Assembly: GCA_027065215.1 (NCBI GenBank)
Contig: JAMOOT010000148.1
Coordinates: forward strand, 1-10,887
Direction of reading: 5' to 3'
Source of the DNA: Candidatus Omnitrophota bacterium
GTDB lineage: Bacteria > Omnitrophota > Gorgyraeia > S143-82
DNA: 10,887 nucleotides
Below the pieces are notes generated by a model. The model made no database searches, had not been told where the DNA came from, and worked only from the letters and a program-made list of their open reading frames with translations. Positions 1 through 5,858 of the stretch are shown in pieces. The first letter of the stretch is position 1. Each line of letters opens with the position of its first letter. The position numbers were made by a program, and so were the translations under genes.

Positions 1-228
1 ATGAGGCGCCTTAAAAACAGCAACCATTACTTCGTCTATAATCCTTGCATCCTTTCTCAAATATCCATAAATCAATCTGCCTACAGGTAGTTGAGTTATG
101 TCACACGGCCTGAAAGGATGAAACAACTGAGATAACAAGCGAAACGTATCAGGGCCACTTACACGAAGAACTGCAATTGCCGATCTACCTTCAGGAGTTG
201 CGGGGGCTATTATCGTCTCCGGCTTCAT
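1..228 (-). CDS. mnmE: tRNA modification GTPase MnmE (TrmE), N-terminal fragment cut by the left edge
   Basis: Translating the minus strand from the ATG at 228 gives 76 open codons running off the left edge. They begin MKPETIIAPATPEGRSAIAV and continue with LRVSGPD, then FKAPH at the edge. This matches the MnmE N-terminus, where a hydrophobic start is followed by an IATPxGRxxIxxxRxSGP stretch belonging to the formyl-tetrahydrofolate-binding domain. MnmE acts with MnmG on U34 of certain tRNAs in the cytoplasm; the GTPase domain lies outside the window. The start lies inside the preceding gene, giving a 38-bp overlap in another frame. The conserved motif begins only a few residues after this Met and no better start is visible. 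An AGGA sits only 2 nt before the ATG, so initiation may rely on coupling to the upstream gene. The identification is firm despite the short length. Confidence 0.9.
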   Translation of the reverse strand, partial: MKPETIIAPATPEGRSAIAVLRVSGPDTFRLLSQLFHPFRPCDITQLPVGRLIYGYLRKDARIIDEVMVAVFKAPH

Positions 229-1096
229 TTTCCTGAGTAATTTTATCAAGTAAAGAATTCACAAATTCCAGATCTCCCTGACAAATTTCCTTTGATACTG
301 CTCCTTTTGCATACTTCACTGGACCCGATCTCTCTACCAAATCTCGAATCCTTTGCTTAGTCTCGCTATCCAATTCTAACATTCGCAGTGCGGAAATAAA
401 CTCACTATTTGTCATCTCCATAGCCGGAATTCCAAATCTCCGTTGAATTATATACCGCAAAATCTCAGTCAATTCATAGTAAAACTGCCTATACTCACCC
501 AGATCAACCAAGTGAGATTTGGATAAATCCTTCAACCTTTCTCGAGCAATCTCCCAATAGGGACGTGAAATTTCTCCTTCTTCTCCAATTCTTTTACGTC
601 TCAAAAAAGCAAAGAGTCCAAGCCCCAACATTCCCAATCCAATCAATGTCAACCAAAACCACCGCCACGGAAACGGGACAAAATACAACGGAGCAAAATC
701 ACGAGGCTGCACCTTTGAAACATCCTTAGGTAAAAATTCTTCCACCTTTAAACTTAACTCTGGTGTTTTATACTCTTTCCCATTCACAAATACCGGAACT
801 GAAGGTATCTTGGGATGGAGAGAAAACACTGCTATCTCATATTCTTTACTAACTTCCCCATCCTTACTCTGGCAATCTCCAATGTCTCGAACGAACACAT
901 CTTGAGGAAAAATCTGAGGAGAAGGAAATATTACATTTGAACAAGAGACTTCGTTTCCTCTTACCACGACTTTCGCCTTTATTCGCTCTCCCAACTTTAC
1001 TGTGCTCTTTTCTGTAGAAAACTCAATTTTTACCTGAGCAAACAAAAACAGTGGCAAGCCCAAAATAATAAGTACTAATAAAAAAATTCTCCTCAT
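191..1096 (-). CDS. BatD/DUF4381-like membrane protein
   Basis: 301 residues. Residues 1-20 form a signal peptide (MRR, then a Leu/Ile-rich core ending LFLFA before Gln21). About 21-140 look like an extracytoplasmic beta-rich domain, with Cys52 and Cys75 perhaps forming a disulfide. A single membrane segment spans roughly 145-166 and is followed by RRKR, so residues after 167 should be cytoplasmic. The cytoplasmic part carries EYRQFYYELTEILRYI and RFGIPAMEMTNSEF (about 201-234), the pattern typical of BatD or DUF4381 proteins encoded beside DUF58/MoxR genes. The ATG overlaps the DUF58 stop codon as ATGA, so the two are translationally coupled. Family members are thought to act in envelope or metalloprotein complexes with MoxR AAA+ ATPases. 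The exact role is unknown, and the family assignment rests on architecture and context. Confidence 0.72.
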   Translation of the reverse strand: MRRIFLLVLIILGLPLFLFAQVKIEFSTEKSTVKLGERIKAKVVVRGNEVSCSNVIFPSPQIFPQDVFVRDIGDCQSKDGEVSKEYEIAVFSLHPKIPSVPVFVNGKEYKTPELSLKVEEFLPKDVSKVQPRDFAPLYFVPFPWRWFWLTLIGLGMLGLGLFAFLRRKRIGEEGEISRPYWEIARERLKDLSKSHLVDLGEYRQFYYELTEILRYIIQRRFGIPAMEMTNSEFISALRMLELDSETKQRIRDLVERSGPVKYAKGAVSKEICQGDLEFVNSLLDKITQENEAGDDNSPRNS

Positions 1097-1971
1097 CTTC
1101 GACGCTCCCGCCTCCTAAACAACGCCAACATAGGCTTAAGCCAACCTGAACTGGGTGTAATCAGGGCTGAATCTACCCCTGAACGGACAAATCCGCGAAA
1201 AAGTTCCTCTCTCTCTTTACGAAGGGCTTCATTTATTTCCCCAACTAAAACCTTATTTGCTGTGTTAACTACCCAAGAATCTCCTGATTCAGGATTGCCC
1301 AATCTAATCCGCCCTCTCCCAACTGGTAACTCTATTTCATAATCATCTCTTACTACTAAGGATATAACATCATGCCGCCTGGCTAATATAGTCAGCGGTT
1401 TCCAAAAATCCTCCGAGAAGAAAAAGTCCGAAATCAAGAACACAACCGCCTTTTTCTTTATAACCTCCAGAAGGTATTTCAAAACATCCGAAAAAGATCC
1501 AGTTTCTCTTCCTTCTCCAGTTAAAACTTCCCTTAATATCCTTAAGACATGCCTGCGCCCTCTTCGAGGATGAACTGCCTTCTCCACTCCAGAAGAAAAA
1601 GTAAATAAAGACAACCTATCATTATTTCTCAGAGAAGAGAACCCCAAGCCAGCACAAACCTCTGCCACCAAATCTTTCTTTGTGGGATACCTAAAACCAA
1701 CTGACATCGAAGGAGAGACATCAACCACTAAGACCAAATTTAACTGTCGCTCTTCAACGAACTTTTTCGTGAACGGCCGAGCATAACGCGCAGTAACATT
1801 CCAATCAATAGATTGAACATCATCGCCCGGGACATATTCTCTAACCTCAGCAAACTCTATCCCCCTTCCCTTGAACACCGAAGAATATGCCCCTGAAAAC
1901 GCCTCATCAACTTTCTTTCTAACTACCACCTCTATGTATTTTATTCTTCGGGTAAGATCTGTGATCTCCAT
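1093..1971 (-). CDS. DUF58 protein with a von Willebrand A-like domain
   Basis: 292 residues, cytoplasmic, no membrane segment seen. The diagnostic DUF58 block is at about 35-62: GRGIEFAEVREYVPGDD followed by IDWNVTAR. A MIDAS-type metal site DVSPS lies at 84-88 after a hydrophobic strand (LVLVV), and a second strand VVFLISDFFFSE fits a vWA-like fold. The C-terminus is very basic (FRRRERRR). These proteins usually work with a MoxR AAA+ ATPase and vWA membrane proteins in chaperone-like complexes, but no MoxR or BatA/B gene is visible here. The start is supported by a strong GGGGGGAGA directly before the ATG. The upstream trmI stop codon is 8 bp away, and the downstream BatD-like gene overlaps by 4 bp. 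The family call is firm; the physiological function is not known. Confidence 0.88.
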   Translation of the reverse strand: MEITDLTRRIKYIEVVVRKKVDEAFSGAYSSVFKGRGIEFAEVREYVPGDDVQSIDWNVTARYARPFTKKFVEERQLNLVLVVDVSPSMSVGFRYPTKKDLVAEVCAGLGFSSLRNNDRLSLFTFSSGVEKAVHPRRGRRHVLRILREVLTGEGRETGSFSDVLKYLLEVIKKKAVVFLISDFFFSEDFWKPLTILARRHDVISLVVRDDYEIELPVGRGRIRLGNPESGDSWVVNTANKVLVGEINEALRKEREELFRGFVRSGVDSALITPSSGWLKPMLALFRRRERRR

Positions 1972-1979
1972 TCTCCCCC

Positions 1980-2768
1980 CTATTCTGATGTTTTCCGAGA
2001 AGAGACAATAAAACCAGTATGGGCCACCATCCTATGCGCTGGCCTGAGGGACCTCGTTCCTGCTTCCCAAGGCCGCAGCATAGTCTCAAAAATTTTTACA
2101 TCAAAAACACCCCCAGCCTTCATCAACTCATCCCAATACCGTTTGACCTGAAGAGTGGTTGGTATAAAAGTAAGAATAAAGGCACCCGGCTTAACCGCAT
2201 CCCTGACCGATGTAAATACCGTCCATGGTTCAGGCACATCTATAAATGCAGCATCAAACCCTCTTTCCTCTATTCCAAAACTCGCATCTGCCACCACTAC
2301 AGAAAAGTTAGGGCACGGTCCAAGCATAGCCTCGACGCGTTTTCTCCCCTCCTTGGCAAAGTCACTCCTACGTTCATAGGTAACAAGTTCTCCTTGCGGC
2401 CCAACCGCATTCAATATCGCCATACTCAAGGCCCCAGCCCCTAACCCCACCTCCAATACTCTATCCCCTGAACGCACATCCGCAAAAAAGAGCAATACAC
2501 CTAAGTCTTTTCCATATATAGGTTGGACATTCCTCTTTACATGCCTAACATATTGCTCCATAGACGGACGAAAAAAGTATGCCCAACGATTAGGTTCTAA
2601 CTCTATAAAACAACCTTCCCTCTGTCCTAATACTATCTCATGGAGATACTGGCGCCCATAGAGAGAAAAACGCCGCCCATGGGAAAGACGAAACAACCTT
2701 TCTCTACCCTTTTTATCTACAGCGATTACCAAATCACCCTCTTTGAACAAATCCCCTCGCCTATCCAT
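1980..2768 (-). CDS. trmI: tRNA (adenine-58-N1)-methyltransferase TrmI
   Basis: 262 residues, a normal length for TrmI. An N-terminal beta domain (about 1-65) precedes RPSMEQYVRHVKRNVQPIYG (68-86), the family's hallmark linker. The Rossmann methyltransferase domain follows: SAM-binding motif I EVGLGAGA (106-113), the acidic strand end YERR (131-134), Asp161 in VADAS, and the catalytic-region motif DVPEPW (177-182). The enzyme transfers methyl from SAM to N1 of A58 in the T-loop of tRNA, which stabilises tRNA folding. In bacteria it is common in Thermus-like thermophiles and actinobacteria. The gene heads a run leading into DUF58, the BatD-like gene and mnmE. The 98-bp gap upstream holds the glnA terminator and an extended -10 element. 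Only a poor GAAG stands before the ATG. Confidence 0.93.
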   Translation of the reverse strand: MDRRGDLFKEGDLVIAVDKKGRERLFRLSHGRRFSLYGRQYLHEIVLGQREGCFIELEPNRWAYFFRPSMEQYVRHVKRNVQPIYGKDLGVLLFFADVRSGDRVLEVGLGAGALSMAILNAVGPQGELVTYERRSDFAKEGRKRVEAMLGPCPNFSVVVADASFGIEERGFDAAFIDVPEPWTVFTSVRDAVKPGAFILTFIPTTLQVKRYWDELMKAGGVFDVKIFETMLRPWEAGTRSLRPAHRMVAHTGFIVSSRKTSE

Positions 2769-2776
2769 AACACTTC

Positions 2777-2785
2777 ATTATAACA
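2777..2785 (-). promoter_or_regulatory. Extended -10 promoter for the trmI run
   Basis: On the minus strand the sequence reads TGTTATAAT: a perfect TATAAT at 2782-2777 preceded by TGn. No convincing -35 hexamer stands 16-18 bp upstream (CAAAAG at 17 bp), which is tolerable for an extended -10 promoter. It lies just beyond the glnA terminator, where a new promoter is expected. The predicted start of transcription (about 2770-2768) falls on or next to the trmI ATG, implying a very short or absent leader. Confidence 0.55.
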
Positions 2786-2814
2786 CAAGGTAAACATGTC
2801 TTTTGGAACAAGAA

Positions 2815-2844
2815 TAAAAAAGGCGGTGGAACCCTCCACCGCCT
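2815..2844 (-). terminator. Rho-independent terminator of glnA
   Basis: Read on the minus strand this is a perfect 10-bp stem AGGCGGTGGA / TCCACCGCCT around a GGGT loop (2844-2821), followed at once by TTTTTA. It begins 22 bp past the glnA stop codon and separates glnA from the trmI run. The stem is GC-rich and followed by a U-tract, a textbook intrinsic terminator. Confidence 0.95.
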
Positions 2845-2866
2845 CTCTACCACCTAAAAACAACCA

Positions 2867-4339
2867 CTAAATATCAAAGTATAAATAAAACTCATGAGGA
2901 TGTGGCCGAAGGTTAACCCCCTCAATCTCTACATTTCGCTTGTATTCGATCCATGTCTCAATAACATCCTTAGTAAACACATCCCCCCTTAGCAAAAACT
3001 CACAATCCTTCTCCAAGGCATTAAGGGCCTCCTCCAATGACCTCGGAACGCTTTTAATCTTATTCCGCTCACGAGTTGATAATTCATAAACGTTCTTATC
3101 AAAGGCATTGCCCGGATCTATCTTATTGATGACTCCATCAATCCCCGCCATAAGCATTGCAGCAAAGGCCAGATAAGGATTGCACGATGGGTCTGGTGGC
3201 CGAAACTCGATTCGCTTGGCCTTAGGATTGTCGCTATACATCGGAATCCTGATGGCTGCGGAACGGTTCCTTGCTGAATACACCAGATTAACTGGCGCCT
3301 CAAAACCCGGGATTAATCTCTTATAAGAGTTGGTAGTCGGTGCAGCAAACGCAAGCACTGCAGGCGCATGCTTTAACAACCCACCAATGTACCAAAGAGC
3401 GATTTGGCTCAAAGAAGCATAACCATCTTTATCATAAAATATGTTCTGATCCCCTTTCCAAAGGCTTTGATGGGTATGCATTCCAGAACCATTATCTCCA
3501 AATATCGGTTTAGGCATAAACGTTACCGTCTTATTATACCGACGGGCCAAATTTTTAATCACGTACTTATAAATAAGCAAATTGTCAGCAGTACGAGTTA
3601 ATGTTCCATAACGAATATCTATCTCACACTGTCCACCACTCGAGACCTCATGGTGGTGTACCTCAATTGGCACCCCTAAGGAACGAAGCGTAAGCATTAT
3701 TTCATTCCTGAACTCCTGAAGTGTATCATGGGGTGGTACTGGAAAGTAACCTTCCTTGTACCTGGGTTTATAACCCAAATTAGGATTTTCCTCTCTACCT
3801 GTATTCCAGTCCCCTTCAATGGAATCAACAAAGTAAAAGCCAAAATTCTCCCCTTGGTCAAATCTAACATCGTCAAAGACAAAGAATTCAGCCTCCGGCC
3901 CCCAATAACTCAAATCAGCAATACCACTCTCCTTCAAGAACCTCTCTGCCTTTTTGGCAATATATCGGGGATCTCTTGTATAGGGCTGCTTAGTAATAGG
4001 GTCGTATATATCACATATGACAACCAGGGTGGGCGTTTTTGCCACAGGGTCCACAAACGCGGTATCCAAGTCCATTCTCAAGATCATATCACTCTCTTGT
4101 ATCTTCTGGAACCCGCGAATGGACGAACCATCAAAACCAATACCATCTTTTAGTATCCCATTCCCTTCTTCTATATCTGCCAAGACCTCCTCCGCCGGCA
4201 AAGAAAAGTGCTGCCAAAGACCCGGTAAATCATTGAATCTTAAATCAACTACCTTAATATCATTTTCCAAGATCATCCTTCTAATATCTTCCGGACTTTT
4301 TCTCGAATACCCTTCTGCCTTAATAACCAAACTACTCAT
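2867..4339 (-). CDS. glnA: Glutamine synthetase, type I (GSI-beta)
   Basis: 490 residues. The enzyme makes glutamine from glutamate, ammonia and ATP, and works as a cytoplasmic dodecamer. Visible motifs: the N-terminal block VDLRFNDLPG (31-40), IGFDGSSIRGF (67-77), metal-ligand GPEAEFFVFD (147-156), HHHEVSSGGQCEID (228-241), the ATP/glutamate-site KPIFGDNGSGMHTHQS (277-292), PTTNSYKRLIPGFEAPVN (334-351) and RIEFRPPDPS (376-385). The long insert after residue 156 and the regulatory tyrosine Tyr418 in KNVYELS place it in GSI-beta; the E. coli adenylylation motif is NLYDLPP. An in-frame GTG at 4348 overlaps the Shine-Dalgarno AGGAGG (4353-4348), so the ATG at 4339, 8 nt after it, is the better start. 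About 20 extra N-terminal residues precede the usual E. coli-like start. The gene has its own promoter and terminator, plus an unusual leader. Confidence 0.96.
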   Translation of the reverse strand: MSSLVIKAEGYSRKSPEDIRRMILENDIKVVDLRFNDLPGLWQHFSLPAEEVLADIEEGNGILKDGIGFDGSSIRGFQKIQESDMILRMDLDTAFVDPVAKTPTLVVICDIYDPITKQPYTRDPRYIAKKAERFLKESGIADLSYWGPEAEFFVFDDVRFDQGENFGFYFVDSIEGDWNTGREENPNLGYKPRYKEGYFPVPPHDTLQEFRNEIMLTLRSLGVPIEVHHHEVSSGGQCEIDIRYGTLTRTADNLLIYKYVIKNLARRYNKTVTFMPKPIFGDNGSGMHTHQSLWKGDQNIFYDKDGYASLSQIALWYIGGLLKHAPAVLAFAAPTTNSYKRLIPGFEAPVNLVYSARNRSAAIRIPMYSDNPKAKRIEFRPPDPSCNPYLAFAAMLMAGIDGVINKIDPGNAFDKNVYELSTRERNKIKSVPRSLEEALNALEKDCEFLLRGDVFTKDVIETWIEYKRNVEIEGVNLRPHPHEFYLYFDI

Positions 4340-4472
4340 AATCAACACCTCCTACCAAAAAGTTAAAGAAAATAATACCAGCATACGAAATCAAATGTAA
4401 GACACAACACCCGTCAGGATGCACACTTAGGTAGGACACCATCGCCCTTATTCGCGGACTTCATTGCCCAAA
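4340..4472 (-). promoter_or_regulatory. Structured glnA leader: tandem hexaloop hairpins and an anti-Shine-Dalgarno
   Basis: The predicted untranslated leader is about 130 nt. Hairpin 1 is GGGC-AATGAA-GTCC (4469-4456). Hairpin 2 is GGGC-GATGGT-GTCC (4447-4434), with the same stem and an 8-nt linker between them. Hairpin 3 is GCATCC-TGAC-GGGTGT (4422-4407), possibly extended by TAAG/CTTA (4429-4426 with 4401-4398). TCCTACC at 4436-4430 is the exact complement of GGTAGGA at 4356-4350, which overlaps the glnA ribosome binding site. It also shares TCC with the 3' arm of hairpin 2, so the two pairings exclude each other. Paired hexaloop hairpins resemble targets of ANTAR-domain RNA-binding regulators. 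Loop 1 has the expected A at position 1 and G at position 4, while loop 2 has G at both. The pairings are seen; the regulatory role is inferred. Confidence 0.5.
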
Positions 4473-4478
4473 TTATGA

Positions 4479-4506
4479 ATTTTAACTCATTATCTTATAT
4501 TGTCAA
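4479..4506 (-). promoter_or_regulatory. Sigma70-type promoter of glnA
   Basis: A consensus -35 TTGACA (4506-4501) is followed by a 16-bp spacer and a -10 TAAAAT (4484-4479). The -35 box begins at the very base after the stop codon of the upstream ABC ATPase gene. No terminator lies between, so readthrough from the upstream run may add to glnA transcription. Transcription should start near 4472, giving a leader of about 130 nt. Confidence 0.75.
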
Positions 4507-5202
4507 CTACAAATTAATTATCCTCTGACATAACTCATCAGCCAACGCCAAATCGTGTGTGATAAAGAGTCCGGACCAATTAAACTGACCCTGCAATCTT
4601 TTTATTAAACCAACTATCTGCCGCTCTATTCTCCTATCTAATGAGGACGTTACCTCATCAAAGACTATCACCTCTGGTTGAACCATCAATGCACGTGCAA
4701 TAGCAACCCTCTGACGCTGCCCCCCTGATAACTGTTTTGGATAACGACTTATCAACTCACCCGATAGACCCACTAATTCAAGATAATACATAGCGAATTT
4801 CCGCCAATCCCTTTTCCTATCAGGATAATGTATCTTTATCGCTTCATAAAGGTATGTTCCTATTTTGTAAAGTGGGTCTATTGACGAAAGGGGATCTTGA
4901 AACACAATCTGAACCGATCTGGCAAAACCTCTCCTATCCTTTCTTACCCAATCCCTTACCTCACGACCTAATACCTTTACGCTCCCCAAATAGCCTTCCA
5001 ACCCTGCTACTATCCGCCCCAATGTGCTTTTACCACTCCCAGATGGTCCAACCACCCCCACAATCTCCCCACGCTTCACTACGAAAGAGAGGCCATCTAT
5101 CACCTTTTCCTCTATTGAAGAAATCAATCCCGATTTAACAAAGGTCTTCTTAATATCCTTGGCCCTTATTGCTATTGATTCTAATTCTTTTGCATCCGAC
5201 AT
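4507..5202 (-). CDS. ABC transporter ATP-binding protein, peptide/nickel type (DppF/NikE-like)
   Basis: 231 residues. It carries a complete nucleotide-binding domain: Walker A GPSGSGKST (52-60), Q-loop VFQDPLSSIDPL (100-111), signature LSGGQRQRVAIAR (158-170), Walker B VIVFDEVTSSLD (178-189) and switch His216 in ITHD. The FQDPxxSxxPL pattern and IARAL signature are typical of the second ATPase of oligopeptide, dipeptide or nickel importers. The chain ends about 15 residues after the H-loop, so the usual C-terminal extension (family length 260-330) is missing. The ATG at 5202 has an AAGAGG 9 nt upstream, which supports a real 53-bp overlap with the preceding ATPase gene. It would pair with that ATPase to power a permease, but no permease or binding protein is in the window. 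The substrate is unknown. Confidence 0.85.
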   Translation of the reverse strand: MSDAKELESIAIRAKDIKKTFVKSGLISSIEEKVIDGLSFVVKRGEIVGVVGPSGSGKSTLGRIVAGLEGYLGSVKVLGREVRDWVRKDRRGFARSVQIVFQDPLSSIDPLYKIGTYLYEAIKIHYPDRKRDWRKFAMYYLELVGLSGELISRYPKQLSGGQRQRVAIARALMVQPEVIVFDEVTSSLDRRIERQIVGLIKRLQGQFNWSGLFITHDLALADELCQRIINL

Positions 5203-5857
5203 AATTTACTGCCTCTTCGTCATGAGAGATAAACAAAAACGCACTACCCGACCTCTCCACCAGTTCCATTACTAATTTTAATATCTCTCTCCGAAGGTCA
5301 GCATCCAGTGAACTCGTAATCTCATCGCCTATAAGTAATTTTGGCTCTAATGCTATCGTTTGAGCGATTGCCACCCGTTGTGCCATTCCACCGCTTAATT
5401 GGAAAGGATATTTCTTAAAACTGTCTCTATCCAATCCTACCTCGAATAAGACCTTTCTTGCCTTCTCTATTGCCACAATCTTAGGGAGATTCTTTTTTAC
5501 CTCTAAAACCTCTGCCACTATTTGTTCGGCCGTCATAAGAGGATTAAGATAGGCATGAGGCTGTTGAAACACTATTCCGATCTCTGTCCCTCTAATCCTT
5601 TGCAATCTTTTACTTGAGACCAATTCTCCCTCAAAATAAATCTTCCCTTCCATCATAGCATTCTCAGGCAAAAGCCCTAATATAGCCAAGGCAATCGAAG
5701 ATTTTCCCACTCCCGAAGGCCCTAACAAGGCCACCTTATCCCCGGGCCAAAGCACAAGAGAAAATCCTCGAATTACCCAATTAAATCCAACAGGAGCATC
5801 ATACCCTATCCCAACATCTTCCAATTTTAAGATCGGATTGGTCTTAAGCACTTGCAC
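5150..5857 (-). CDS. ABC transporter ATP-binding protein, peptide/nickel type (DppD/NikD-like)
   Basis: 235 residues, again a compact single nucleotide-binding domain: Walker A GPSGVGKSS (46-54), Q-loop VFQQPHAYLNPL (96-107), signature LSGGMAQRVAIAQ (154-166), Walker B LLIGDEITSSLD (174-185) and switch His212 in ISHD. The LSGGMAQRVAIA form of the signature is characteristic of the DppD/NikD half of peptide and nickel importers. It lacks the C-terminal oligopeptide-type extension. The start is GTG at 5857, one base after the recR stop codon, with AGGA 9 nt before it. A second GTG at 5851 (after TAGGG) is an equal alternative and would shorten the protein by two residues. It presumably forms a heterodimer with the next ATPase; permeases are not encoded nearby. 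Confidence 0.85.
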   Translation of the reverse strand: MQVLKTNPILKLEDVGIGYDAPVGFNWVIRGFSLVLWPGDKVALLGPSGVGKSSIALAILGLLPENAMMEGKIYFEGELVSSKRLQRIRGTEIGIVFQQPHAYLNPLMTAEQIVAEVLEVKKNLPKIVAIEKARKVLFEVGLDRDSFKKYPFQLSGGMAQRVAIAQTIALEPKLLIGDEITSSLDADLRREILKLVMELVERSGSAFLFISHDEEAVNYVGCKRIRINSNKGQGY

Positions 5858-5858
5858 C

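Noticed and set aside
2019..2444. Plus-strand open frames opposite trmI, glnA and other genes
   Set aside because: They lie wholly opposite well-identified conserved genes, and their translations show no recognisable domain or credible start.
4340..4348. GTG start of glnA at 4348
   Set aside because: This GTG is part of the AGGAGGTG Shine-Dalgarno itself; the ATG at 4339, 8 nt after AGGAGG, is correctly spaced.
4398..4447. Resemblance of the glnA leader (GGGCGATGGTGT through TTAC) to a fluoride (crcB) riboswitch
   Set aside because: The first 11 bases GGCGATGGTGT match known examples, but the first stem would need CGCC where CCTACC is found, and the 3' pseudoknot segment reads GTGTC rather than the needed GACACC complement. 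Glutamine synthetase is also not a fluoride-response gene.
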